Shown: piece after piece, positions 52,921 through 61,484 of the stretch
How positions within the stretch are numbered: position 1 is the first letter of the stretch
Layout of the letters: every line of letters starts with the position of its first letter
Notes under the pieces: generated by a model
The model's database searches: none
What the model saw: the letters and a program-made list of their open reading frames with translations, nothing else
What the model was told of the DNA's origin: nothing
Made by a program: the position numbers and the translations under genes
DNA from: Cyanophora paradoxa
Lineage: Eukaryota > Glaucocystophyceae > Cyanophorales > Cyanophoraceae
NCBI GenBank assembly: GCA_004431415.1
Contig: QPMI01000524.1
Coordinates: 186,001-250,000, forward strand
Length of the DNA: 64,000 nt
Reading direction: 5' to 3'

Positions 52921-54456
52921 ATGCCCTTAAAAGTAGTACTTAGCCTGTCAGGAGGAGGGGCTCGTGGCATCATCATCACAAGGCTGCTAAAAGAAATAGA
53001 ACAAAGAACAGGCAAGCGGGTAATTGACCTTGTGGATCTTGTAAGTGGAACCTCGACAGGAGGTATTATTGCAATCGGTCTCAATGTGAAACATCCTGAG
53101 TTTCCCAATGAACCCAAGCTAACAGCCTCTGACCTTCACTCTACCTACTTGCTTCAGCTTCCTCTGATCTTCTCAAACCCTCGCAATATAATTGAGAACG
53201 CCCTCTTTAACACAAAGTATGATGTGACTCCCTTAGAATCAGCTATACTCTCAGTAACTGGTGAGGCGACAATCGAGGACTCCATAAAGAACGTTGTCAT
53301 CACGAGCTTTGACACAGTGGCGATGAAGCCCATCTTTGTTACCAATGATAATGCATACAAAACTATGCCAAGCAAGATAGCGGCTCGATCTACTTCGGCT
53401 GCTCCAACCTACTTCTCCCCTGTTAATTACAATGGCATGTGTTTGATCGATGGGGCAATATCAGGAAACAACAATCCGAGTGTCTGTGGATACAGTCATG
53501 CTAAGCAAATCTTTACTGACGATGATGACATCATAGTAATCAGCATATCCTGTGGTGAGGTGAATGAAACCGATGCCCCTAATGTGGGGTACTCCTACTC
53601 AACAGTAAACGAGTGGGGTATACTCTCTTGGATTGCTTCTACCTCAGGAAGCCCCCTAATTAATATGCTTATGGCTGCAAGCGAGCTATCAGCCCTCGAT
53701 AAAATGCGAGAGTTCCTGCCTCGCTATGATGATCAAGGCTACGAGCGATACTATCGCCTTTCAGTTCCGCTCCCTAAGGACATTGTGAACTCACTTGATG
53801 ATACGAGCAAAATACCTGAGATGATCACAGCAACTGAAACATATATCGAAGCCAATAGCACGATGATCCAACAGCTTTGTGACTTGCTGGTAGCAAACTA
53901 CGAAATAAGGAACCCTGCGAAATCGTACATATCCTCTACTTTATCTACTGCACCTCCTCTTGATGCGAACTGGTATCTACTCAGTGATGATGCATTTACA
54001 GCCTCATCATCTCTGATGGGAAAGGAGCCCTCCATGTCGAGACCCTCTTCAACAGGCTGGGAAGCCGGTGCTTCTGCGCCGGAACAGATATGGGATAGCC
54101 CCACAGAGTACTTACAGGTCGCTTTCCCTTATAACTTTGAGTTAGCCTCGATTATAGCTTACGGTTCAGGGGATGGCAACGCTTTCACCAAGACTTTCAA
54201 TGTCGCTACATCGACTGATGGCGTCACCTGGTCTTTCATTCGCTATAAAGGTCAGAATCGCCTATTTGTCTGCGATAACATTAATAACGCAAATAATTCA
54301 GGCGACGTAGCATTAGCCTTAGGGTACCCTCTAAGCATCAAAGACGTGTTCTACATAGGCTTCCCTCTGCGAGTGAGATATATCAGGATTTATCCTTTGG
54401 TGTATGTTAATGCGCCTACCCTCCGGGTCGACTTTACAGGTGCCTTCACTCGGTAA
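52921..54456 (+). CDS. Patatin-like phospholipase with C-terminal discoidin-like domain
   Basis: 511 residues. Residues 1-330 are a patatin domain: the oxyanion loop GGGARG (11-16), the nucleophile elbow GTSTG with Ser45, and the catalytic DGA with Asp177. All key residues are intact. Patatins hydrolyse ester bonds of membrane phospholipids. Residues about 343-511 resemble an F5/8 type C (discoidin) domain: DNAF-like ending pattern, STDGVTWSFIRYKGQNRLF, and RVRYIRIYPLVYVNAPTLRV near the end. Such domains bind sugars or lipids. The fusion could bring a lipase to a host surface or membrane during entry or exit. It lies next to the fibre gene, divergently. No signal peptide is visible. Confidence 0.85.
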   Translation: MPLKVVLSLSGGGARGIIITRLLKEIEQRTGKRVIDLVDLVSGTSTGGIIAIGLNVKHPEFPNEPKLTASDLHSTYLLQLPLIFSNPRNIIENALFNTKYDVTPLESAILSVTGEATIEDSIKNVVITSFDTVAMKPIFVTNDNAYKTMPSKIAARSTSAAPTYFSPVNYNGMCLIDGAISGNNNPSVCGYSHAKQIFTDDDDIIVISISCGEVNETDAPNVGYSYSTVNEWGILSWIASTSGSPLINMLMAASELSALDKMREFLPRYDDQGYERYYRLSVPLPKDIVNSLDDTSKIPEMITATETYIEANSTMIQQLCDLLVANYEIRNPAKSYISSTLSTAPPLDANWYLLSDDAFTASSSLMGKEPSMSRPSSTGWEAGASAPEQIWDSPTEYLQVAFPYNFELASIIAYGSGDGNAFTKTFNVATSTDGVTWSFIRYKGQNRLFVCDNINNANNSGDVALALGYPLSIKDVFYIGFPLRVRYIRIYPLVYVNAPTLRVDFTGAFTR

Positions 54457-55377
54457 TTATATGAACTCTATCTGGAATGAATTATCGATACCGTTCATAT
54501 CCACAAGCTCGCCAAAATAGTCTCTGTATTCTATGGTGAGCTCTCTCAGCACAAGGTTTCGGTCGTCGATTCTCACATACTCACCATGCTCACCATTATA
54601 ATAAATGTATCCTCCAATGTCCTTGCTCAGCTGGAAGCGAAGTATAGCCCCTTGATTTTGCGGCTGTGACATCGGAATCACATTGCGGTTGCTTGCAAAA
54701 GGTGAAAGCTCTTTGATGTGCATATACAGATACTGCTCAGCATTCATGTCAGCCATCTTAACTGCATAAGCCTTGTAGAAAAAAGGCGTTGCTTTCAGTC
54801 TTGGAGCTTCAAGTGTGGTTCCCCAATTCGGATGTTTTAAATTCACAGGAGCCCCATTGTAAGTCAAGTAGTTCTCTGGTGAGTAGAGTGACAGTCCGGT
54901 AGCACCAACTATCTGCATAGACTGGATGCTTTGATCTGCACTAAGACCCAACAGCTTAGCCAAACGCTTTGTTGATGCCCTGACTTCAAAATGCCAATTG
55001 GAATAGAACTCCAACATGTAGGTTGTCGGGTTGAAGTAAATCTTGAATGGGAATTCCACCTTTGCACCATTGATCATCTCATAAAAAATGTAATTGAGAC
55101 CATAATTAAATGGTCTTGTTACTCCAAAGTGACCTTCATTGATGTAGCCACTTGGAAGCGGATAGTACTCTTTATTTATAATCCAACCACTTGAATGAGT
55201 GAACCTCACATACAAAGCGTCAGTGCCAATGTTGTTGTAGATGCTATTTGGAATTTCAGCATAGAGGATTCTGCATTCTCTCGGTCTTTCAATGGGTGTG
55301 GTAAGGGTGACCTTGTATGAGTTCTCATTTTCCGCTGGGCTTCTGTCTCGACTATCGATGTTCACAAGTTTCAGCAT
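54457..55377 (-). CDS. Minor-capsid-like protein 1
   Basis: 306 residues from the ATG at 55377. A longer reading from 55485 would run through the neighbour's promoter and start, so the internal ATG is preferred. The N-terminus has NIDSRDRSPAENENSYKVTL followed by PRECRILYAEIPNSIYNNIG. This layout (SRDR.....Y.V.L, then R.....EIPNS.Y) is common in structural proteins of large and polinton-like DNA viruses. The partner at 55407 has the same layout, so the two are probably distant paralogues. Penton or minor capsid roles are inferred from that and from the position beside the major capsid gene. Confidence 0.55.
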   Translation of the reverse strand: MLKLVNIDSRDRSPAENENSYKVTLTTPIERPRECRILYAEIPNSIYNNIGTDALYVRFTHSSGWIINKEYYPLPSGYINEGHFGVTRPFNYGLNYIFYEMINGAKVEFPFKIYFNPTTYMLEFYSNWHFEVRASTKRLAKLLGLSADQSIQSMQIVGATGLSLYSPENYLTYNGAPVNLKHPNWGTTLEAPRLKATPFFYKAYAVKMADMNAEQYLYMHIKELSPFASNRNVIPMSQPQNQGAILRFQLSKDIGGYIYYNGEHGEYVRIDDRNLVLRELTIEYRDYFGELVDMNGIDNSFQIEFI

Positions 55378-55406
55378 TTTATTATATGGGCATATATAAA
55401 CAAAAG
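55378..55406. promoter_or_regulatory. 29 bp divergent promoter
   Basis: The two minor-capsid-like genes start back to back with only 29 bp between their ATGs. It contains TTATATGGGCATATATAAAC, with TATA-like sequence readable on both strands. Confidence 0.6.
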
Positions 55407-56396
55407 ATGCCTGTCGAATACTTTGAAGTTTCTTCATTCCGGTACGACCCTGTTGATGACACACCAACATCAAAGTTTGTGGCAAACCTCCCCAAAACTT
55501 ATGAGAATGTTCGTGCTGTCCGCCTCGTTTCAGCCGAATTCTACAACTCCATCCCTCTCATCAGCGGTGAGACAGCTCCGGGAGATGTTACTATTGAAGA
55601 TGAATTCATTATTAACTACGCGGAGTTTGATAGTTTAACCGGTGATTACGATGCTTGGAACCACATTCGCCCTGGTGTAGGTTTAGGGAAGAAGAGACCA
55701 ATTAACACACACGAAGATTTGGCTGTAAGAATTGCTGAGAGATTGGATGCTGCCAACACAGCCATTGGTTGCAAGTGGAATGCCACTTCTAAAAAGATGA
55801 TATTCTACTGCAATGTGCCATTCCGGTTGGCTTTTTCGGTTGGCACAAGACCAACCTCAGATGTCATTGAGAAATCTATCAAACACGGTCGCATACTGGG
55901 GCTCGATGCGGGTCGATATGGAAACAGTGTAATAGAGTCCTCGATCTTCAACACATTAACTGATCCTATATTCACTGGTGCCTTTGTTCATGGGATAGTT
56001 TCTACTTTCCCCACAGCGACATGCAAAGATAATGTCTTGTTTGTCCGAGTTAAAGAGCTGGGCGACATAGTCGAGTGTGCGGACGGTCTGCTAAGTGGCT
56101 ACTTTCACAAAATCGTTGTTCCAAACAGCACTGGATTCGCTGAGCATGTCGTTTATAATTCCACAGAAGCGACCCCCCTGTACAAGTACTACAACAAGCA
56201 AGTAGCCCTGTCTTCATTATCTGTTCAAATAGTCAATGCACAAAATGAGCTGATTGACTTCGAGGGTCAGCCTATCCATCTGACATTTGAGGTTCGCTAT
56301 GGTAATGAACCTGCGGGGGATCCTGTTTACGAATACTTCAAAATGCGAATGGCTGAGACGCACCCCTTTTATCCTATAATTTCTTCTTTTGGGTAG
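55407..56396 (+). CDS. Minor-capsid-like protein 2
   Basis: 329 residues from the ATG at 55407 (the frame is open further upstream but overlaps the divergent gene). The N-terminus has SSFRYDPVDDTPTSKFVANL and VRAVRLVSAEFYNSIPLISG, matching the pattern of minor-capsid-like protein 1. Further on are AVRIAERLDAANTAIGCKWN and FRLAFSVGTRPTSDVIEKSI; the neighbour has the similar FEVRASTKRLAKLLGLSADQ. It lies 54 bp before the major capsid gene. A structural role is inferred. Confidence 0.55.
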   Translation: MPVEYFEVSSFRYDPVDDTPTSKFVANLPKTYENVRAVRLVSAEFYNSIPLISGETAPGDVTIEDEFIINYAEFDSLTGDYDAWNHIRPGVGLGKKRPINTHEDLAVRIAERLDAANTAIGCKWNATSKKMIFYCNVPFRLAFSVGTRPTSDVIEKSIKHGRILGLDAGRYGNSVIESSIFNTLTDPIFTGAFVHGIVSTFPTATCKDNVLFVRVKELGDIVECADGLLSGYFHKIVVPNSTGFAEHVVYNSTEATPLYKYYNKQVALSSLSVQIVNAQNELIDFEGQPIHLTFEVRYGNEPAGDPVYEYFKMRMAETHPFYPIISSFG

Positions 56397-56450
56397 AATC
56401 AAGGATCCTCGGACAATTTTTTTATTGTGTTATAGTAAAAAGCTAAAATC

Positions 56451-57842
56451 ATGGATGTCACTTCAACCCTTCAACGACTTTCCCTGAAAGAGGCGCTAAC
56501 GACGCCCGAGGAAGCCAAGGCGTTCTTCCTTGATAACTCTCTCATGCTCGGTCTTGAATCCAAGAGCAAGCCTGTTCTTGTTAACGTTAGCCCATCGACA
56601 ACCTACCCCAACAATGTTGGTCAGCGCGTTTCTTTCAAGCTCCCTCGCTACAACTTTGTCGGTAAAATCGAGCTCGCTTTTGACCTTCAAGAGATTCTGA
56701 GTTTCACCGGTGATACTGACCTTGTTCGCAACGGCTACACTCGCCCTGTCGGTTCTCTTGTTGAACGCCTTGAAATCACTTATGGATCGTTCACCTATCA
56801 TGTGCCTTCTGATTTCCTGGCGATTTTCCCGCTGGTTTACTACTCGGAGGATCAACTCGCTAAGAAGAAGCGCTCAATGGGTATGCTTCACGGAATTCCT
56901 GCTCACGGCACCAACCGTACAGGTGGGTCTTTCTTCACTGAAATACCGGTGCCCTGGTTGAACCATTACCTTCCACTCGGCGCGCTTTCCGGTGAGATGG
57001 TAGTTACAGTTTGGTTTAAGGGCACCAACAAAGGATATGTTGAGACCTCATATGGTGGTCGTACCCTGAAAGTTGCGACTGCGACTCCTGCTGATTATAC
57101 TGCCGATGATGGTCTCGGAACTGCGGCGAGTTCCACGCTTGCGTATGTTGGTCAGAACATTACTGCTGGATTAATCTCCGGCTTCACTGTTCCTGATACA
57201 GTCGCTCCGGCACCTGAAACTCTGTCGATTAAATCACCACGTCTATACATGCACGCCATCAATGTTTCCGATGAACTCTTTGCGACTGTCATTGAGAAGG
57301 TCAAGACCACCGGTATGGCAATTCCTGCTCTCGATATTGGGTTCGTTGATGCCGCGAACTTTGCAGCGAAAGGAAACACTCAACCAAACAAGATTAACCT
57401 CAGCCAAATTTCTGGTCTTGTGTATGCTCTGCTTGTATCAGTTCGCGATGCTGCTGGTATCGACACTGCTGATGGTTCTCACAGCGTCTTAAAAACTCAC
57501 GCCAATGCCAAAGACATTACTATGACCTGTGAAATTAACGGTCAGCGTCTTTATTCAACGGAGCCAATCCCACTTCTCAAAGGTGCGGAACTCATTGCTG
57601 ATGTGTTCAAATGCTCGAACATGGACAAGGAAGCCAATCGTTACGTCCTTTCCGGATTTCCATTCTGCGTTGATGGTGAGAAGGCGATTCGCAACATTGC
57701 CCAATCTGGATACGTCGACCTTACGAACTCGTCCTCTTCGTACCTCACCCTCTACCTTCCTTCTGATCGCACTATTACAGTTAATGTTCGTGCTCTCATG
57801 CACTCGTTTATCATTGTCAATCTATGGCGAATCAATCTATGA
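56451..57842 (+). CDS. Major capsid protein candidate (double jelly roll)
   Basis: 463 residues. It is strand-rich throughout, with no repeats and no membrane segment. Typical points: an early RVSFKLPRYNFVGKIELAFD, a loop with SFFTEIPVPWLNHYLPLGAL at about residues 158-177, then MVVTVWFKG. A central EAxxL-like stretch is absent, and the C-terminus is YLTLYLPSDRTITVNVRALM ending FIIVNLWRINL. The PWxxxLPLxAL segment followed by a strand is common in double-jelly-roll capsid proteins of polinton-like viruses, virophages and larger relatives. Length is near the lower part of their range. Codon use is richer in GC than its viral neighbours, as often seen in highly expressed genes. Neighbours (minor capsid, ATPase) support the call. 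Confidence 0.75.
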   Translation: MDVTSTLQRLSLKEALTTPEEAKAFFLDNSLMLGLESKSKPVLVNVSPSTTYPNNVGQRVSFKLPRYNFVGKIELAFDLQEILSFTGDTDLVRNGYTRPVGSLVERLEITYGSFTYHVPSDFLAIFPLVYYSEDQLAKKKRSMGMLHGIPAHGTNRTGGSFFTEIPVPWLNHYLPLGALSGEMVVTVWFKGTNKGYVETSYGGRTLKVATATPADYTADDGLGTAASSTLAYVGQNITAGLISGFTVPDTVAPAPETLSIKSPRLYMHAINVSDELFATVIEKVKTTGMAIPALDIGFVDAANFAAKGNTQPNKINLSQISGLVYALLVSVRDAAGIDTADGSHSVLKTHANAKDITMTCEINGQRLYSTEPIPLLKGAELIADVFKCSNMDKEANRYVLSGFPFCVDGEKAIRNIAQSGYVDLTNSSSSYLTLYLPSDRTITVNVRALMHSFIIVNLWRINL

Positions 57843-57940
57843 TCATAAATGTATGTTTTTATTACCTAAATCTGCAAAAAATGATTCCTTTTTTATCATC
57901 GATTTCTATTTAAAGGTAAGGTGTATAGGGTTAAATAACA

Positions 57941-58891
57941 ATGAGACCCCTTACCATTGAACAGTTCATTGCGAAGAGTCAAACCGCCCATGGTGACAAA
58001 TTCGGATATGACAAAGCAATTTACAAATCTTATAATGATAAAATAACACTCTTCTGTAAGACTTGTAATGAGTATTTCGACATAAACGCTGGAAGTCATC
58101 TATGTATGGCTAAAAAAGTAAATAACGGTGGCTGTCCTTCTTGTAGAAACAAGAAACTGCATGATGAGCGAAAGAAACCACAAGATCTTTTCATAGAGCA
58201 AGCCAAAGCAAAGCATGGAAACAAATATGATTATTCCCATGTGACCTACACAAATGCAACAACCAAAATTACGATTAAGTGCAACACCTGTAACGAAACT
58301 TTCCAACAGGCGGGTTACGCACATTTGAGGGGACAAGGTTGTAAAACCTGCTTTCTTAATCAGAGCGGACACCGCCGCCGCGATGACACCGAAACTTTCG
58401 TAATGAAAGCCAAAGAAGTGCATGGTGACCGCTACGACTATTCAAAAGTGAATTATTTCAACAAAAGAACAAAAGTGACCATAATTTGTCTGAAATGCTC
58501 TAATGAATTTGATCAGAACCCCTCAAATCACCTTAGAAAAGAGGGTTGTCCCCGTTGCAAAAACTCAAAAGGAGAACTTGCGATTGAAAAGATATTGGAC
58601 GAAATCGGATTTGAGTATAAGCGACAGTTTACGTTTGAAGATTGTCGTAAAACGAAGGCTCTACCGTTTGATTTCTATATACCTGCGCTGAAAATTGCTA
58701 TTGAATATGACGGACAGCAACATTTCCGCCCTGTCGATGTGTTCGGTGGAGAAGAAGCATTTGAGCAACTTAAAATTCGTGATCAAATCAAAACTCGCTA
58801 TTGCGAAGCAAACAATATAAAACTCTTACGCATCCCATACACAGAAACTGATATTGAGCGGTGCATTAAGAATTTCCTAATATCTCTGTAA
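57941..58891 (+). CDS. Zinc-ribbon repeat nuclease of PD-(D/E)XK type
   Basis: 316 residues. Three repeats of ~60 residues follow the pattern HGxKYDYSxVxYxN...KxxIxCxxC......HLxxxGCxxC: near residues 16-68, 75-130 and 150-205 (for example HGDRYDYSKVNYFNKRTKV). Each should bind zinc. The C-terminal ~110 residues hold GELAIEKILDEIGFEYKRQF, then PFDFYIPALKIAIEYDGQQH, a restriction-endonuclease-like active-site pattern (D, E.D.QH). Proteins of this design occur in giant viruses and phages and often behave as homing or DNA-processing nucleases. It sits between the capsid and ATPase genes, a typical place for a mobile nuclease, but both flanking genes look intact. Confidence 0.78.
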   Translation: MRPLTIEQFIAKSQTAHGDKFGYDKAIYKSYNDKITLFCKTCNEYFDINAGSHLCMAKKVNNGGCPSCRNKKLHDERKKPQDLFIEQAKAKHGNKYDYSHVTYTNATTKITIKCNTCNETFQQAGYAHLRGQGCKTCFLNQSGHRRRDDTETFVMKAKEVHGDRYDYSKVNYFNKRTKVTIICLKCSNEFDQNPSNHLRKEGCPRCKNSKGELAIEKILDEIGFEYKRQFTFEDCRKTKALPFDFYIPALKIAIEYDGQQHFRPVDVFGGEEAFEQLKIRDQIKTRYCEANNIKLLRIPYTETDIERCIKNFLISL

Positions 58892-58960
58892 TCTCTAAAA
58901 CCATTGTCAGTCACATTTCGTTATTTTTATCTGTCTTTATTAAGAAAGATATACAATACC

Positions 58961-59743
58961 ATGGATGACATTCCCGAATTTAATGCTGGCGAAATGATTA
59001 AACCACCGTTCCGTGTCCTCGCAATCGGAAAAAGCGCGACGGGCAAGTCAGAAGCGGTAAAGTATTGGCTAAAACAGTTACATGATGCTAAAAAAATCGA
59101 TGTTGTTCTTGTTGTAAGTGGGACTAGCTTCAATCATTTTTGGGATAAGGTAGCGACATTACAACTGGGTAAATGGGATGCACCTTACATCGCCAAATTG
59201 CTGGATGAAAGGCAAGAGAAAATAGAGAAAGGAGAACCTGTAAACCAACTATGTGTTGTCCTCGACGATTTAATTGATAATGAGATTGTCGACCTGACCC
59301 GGGACAAGATTATAGGGAGCCTTTACAGTAGAGGGCGTCACTCCAAAATATCGATTATCTGTATCACACAGAAACTGCGTAAGGTGTCTTCAACCATTCG
59401 CGTTAATTCAGATTATGCAATGTTCCTCAGTGCCGCCAATCGCAAAGAACTGGAAGCCATTGAAGAAGAATACAATATTATGCGGGATAAAGACGCTTTC
59501 TATAAGATGTTTGAGGAATACGTACATTCCTATCAGTTTCTCATTTGGTCATCCGCGGATTATTCGGTAAAGTATTATGTAGATAAAGCGGATCTCGTTA
59601 AAGACTTTGGGTTTCCTCGGTTCCACAGGAAGCCAAAAAAGAAAGAAGACGAATTAAAACCGCCCGAGAAGGAGGAAGCACCAAAAGAGATTAAAAGCGC
59701 TGTTCACACGAATAAATTGATGCGATATAAGAGAGGGCTTTAA
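58961..59743 (+). CDS. Genome-packaging ATPase (A32/FtsK-HerA type)
   Basis: 260 residues from ATG 58961 (a frame start at 58904 is upstream of an AT-rich promoter and not likely). Walker A is GKSATGKS at residues 23-30, Walker B is LCVVLDDLID at about 97-106, and a later ISIICITQKL is a sensor-like strand ending in Gln. The start FRVLAIGKSATGKS and the DD Walker B fit the A32-like packaging ATPases of polinton-like viruses, virophages and nucleocytoplasmic viruses. The enzyme pumps DNA into preformed capsids. The C-terminus is a lysine/proline-rich tail (KPKKKEDELKPPEKEEAPKE). Confidence 0.88.
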   Translation: MDDIPEFNAGEMIKPPFRVLAIGKSATGKSEAVKYWLKQLHDAKKIDVVLVVSGTSFNHFWDKVATLQLGKWDAPYIAKLLDERQEKIEKGEPVNQLCVVLDDLIDNEIVDLTRDKIIGSLYSRGRHSKISIICITQKLRKVSSTIRVNSDYAMFLSAANRKELEAIEEEYNIMRDKDAFYKMFEEYVHSYQFLIWSSADYSVKYYVDKADLVKDFGFPRFHRKPKKKEDELKPPEKEEAPKEIKSAVHTNKLMRYKRGL

Positions 59744-59771
59744 AAATATCTTCCATATAAATAAAGATACA

Positions 59772-60503
59772 ATGCCGCCAAAACGTAGAGGTGTTCCCGC
59801 TGGTGCTATGTCATATTCCGGCGGTGAAAGCCATGGCTCTATCAACACTACACCTATGCAATTTAATGGAATGAATGAAATCAAACCATCGCAACAGGAA
59901 GAAGACCCTCTTAATGCTGCCTATGAAGAATCCCCTGATGACAAGGCACCCCAAGCTTCTACAAGCGATCAGCTCAATATATCGCCGGATGCCTCTAAAA
60001 TGAAGGCGGTCGGTGAGGGTGCCCGTCGTATTATTGGTGCTGCGGATGATCGTGGATTAGGTCTTAAAGATCTTGCACTTGCTCGCAAGGGTGAAGGTGT
60101 TTCGAAAGAATCGGACAAGGTCATTCAATCTATGGCTGGTGAGGTGGCTTACAAGGCTGCACCAACTCAGAACATCCACCGAATCCCGAAGGCTCAATGG
60201 GATGAGATGACCGCTAAATTGAAGGATCTCGAAGCGAAATCAAGCGCGCTTGAACAGTATGTTACAGAGAAGAAAGAACGCGCTAAAATCAAGGAAATGC
60301 TGCGTAAAGAAGTATTCCGAATGGGAATTACTGGACTGCCCGATAAACAGTTCATCGGCAAGAAAGAGACACAAATAGATGAACAAGCGGTGGATGAGTT
60401 GAAGACAAAGACCCAAAAGGGAACCATTGAGCCTGGGGCTACCAAAGCGGAAGTCAGCAAAGGCGTTGCTCCCACAGCATACAAGCGGAGAGTTTGGCTT
60501 TAA
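59772..60503 (+). CDS. Unknown viral protein with coiled coil
   Basis: 243 residues starting MPPKRRGVPAG. An N-terminal low-complexity region is followed by DDRGLGLKDLALARKGEGVS and a coiled-coil-like segment (MTAKLKDLEAKSSALEQYVT, then EKKERAKIKEMLRKEVFRMG). The C-terminus is basic (YKRRVWL). Its place just after the ATPase, with 28 bp between, suggests a virion or assembly role. I do not recognise a family. Confidence 0.6.
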   Translation: MPPKRRGVPAGAMSYSGGESHGSINTTPMQFNGMNEIKPSQQEEDPLNAAYEESPDDKAPQASTSDQLNISPDASKMKAVGEGARRIIGAADDRGLGLKDLALARKGEGVSKESDKVIQSMAGEVAYKAAPTQNIHRIPKAQWDEMTAKLKDLEAKSSALEQYVTEKKERAKIKEMLRKEVFRMGITGLPDKQFIGKKETQIDEQAVDELKTKTQKGTIEPGATKAEVSKGVAPTAYKRRVWL

Positions 60504-60539
60504 AGTCGTTCAAAAATGTTTTTTCCATGGCTAATATAA

Positions 60540-60788
60540 ATGGACGATACTATTAGTGTAATCGAATTTACCGGTGATGAACCTATTGCTGACAGATACA
60601 TAAGAAGCGTTTTAGCGAAGCAAAAACGATACAGGGAAGACCCGGTATATAGAGAGCGTGCGAAACAGCAAGCCTTAGCATCATATTACCGACGAAGAGA
60701 ACAGAAAGATGTGGTGAGGAATAGAGGGAGACCGATTAAATATGGCTGTGAATATCTGCAAGACAAAGATGAACCCGACCATATTTAG
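60540..60788 (+). CDS. Small basic protein with AT-hook
   Basis: 82 residues. It has KQKRYREDPVYRERAKQQAL and a single AT-hook-like RGRPIKYG near the end. The core is repeated in the protein at 61485 (KQQRYQDDEEYREKIREKA), so the two are related. Likely a DNA-binding accessory protein. TAATATAA lies just upstream. Confidence 0.6.
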   Translation: MDDTISVIEFTGDEPIADRYIRSVLAKQKRYREDPVYRERAKQQALASYYRRREQKDVVRNRGRPIKYGCEYLQDKDEPDHI

Positions 60789-60946
60789 AGCGGGTCTTAA
60801 TATGAATTCCCTTGCAATAGGGACAGGTCGGCTCCATAAACGCCATTATAAGGTCAACTAATTCGTATGGGAACACGCGAGCAAGCAACAGCCTCATTCC
60901 CTTTTATTTTCTCCAATATTTAATACGTTGCTTTCTTGTAGGATCG
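60789..60946. other. Viral intergenic region
   Basis: 158 bp with no gene. It carries the TATTTTCTCC motif at 60905-60914, 32 bp before the next start. Confidence 0.5.
60905..60914 (+). promoter_or_regulatory. TATTTTCTCC motif, copy 1
   Basis: Exact 10-mer upstream of the gene at 60947. Identical copies precede the genes at 61485 and 62071, followed in each case by AT-rich sequence. Confidence 0.5.
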
Positions 60947-61360
60947 ATGAATTTCATCACACAATGCATTGAGATGTTTCACTTACATTTTACGAGCACG
61001 TGCCACAACTCCTGCTGCGACACAACCGTAGAGGTTGATATTTCGGATGAGGATAACGGAGGTAGGCGATTATCTGTGTATTCTAACCACAGCGATAATC
61101 ATGATCGCCATCGATCACGATCACCCTCACCTGTGCCCGCTGCCATGAGCTCTAATATAGAAGCCACTCAGATAGAGGATGTACAAATAGAGTATGTTAG
61201 AAGGCGCTCATGTCCCGAATTTGCAGAAGGGCATTTCCGCGCTGATTCACCTTATCCGATGTATAGATTGGATCAAATGGCATTGAGCGACGATGAAAAC
61301 TTGACAAACCCTTATGTATATCCTCAGCAGCAAGAAAGACCTGTATGGAACGGGTATTGA
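60947..61360 (+). CDS. Unknown small viral protein, RS-rich
   Basis: 137 residues. The N-terminus is Cys/His-containing (HFTSTCHNSCCDTTVEVD), followed by an acidic stretch, an arginine-serine segment (DRHRSRSPSPVP) and a C-terminus rich in P and Y (NPYVYPQQQERPVWNGY). No family recognised. A second ATG at 61145 would give a 72-residue form. Confidence 0.45.
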   Translation: MNFITQCIEMFHLHFTSTCHNSCCDTTVEVDISDEDNGGRRLSVYSNHSDNHDRHRSRSPSPVPAAMSSNIEATQIEDVQIEYVRRRSCPEFAEGHFRADSPYPMYRLDQMALSDDENLTNPYVYPQQQERPVWNGY

Positions 61361-61463
61361 GCGGTGAATTTCGGTGGCGCTTTTATCGATTCGAGGGCAA
61401 AAAATGAAGGTTTCGGTAAAAGGTATATAAAGGCAAGGGAAATAATACAGAGTGACAAAAAAA

Positions 61464-61473
61464 TATTTTCTCC
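61464..61473 (+). promoter_or_regulatory. TATTTTCTCC motif, copy 2
   Basis: Exact copy of the 10-mer, ending 11 bp before the ATG at 61485. Confidence 0.5.
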
Positions 61474-61484
61474 TGTTAGAGTAA

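Noticed and set aside
55377-55485. N-terminal extension of the minor-capsid-like gene to 55485
   Set aside because: It would cover the divergent promoter and the start of the neighbouring gene; the ATG at 55377 begins the recognisable domain.
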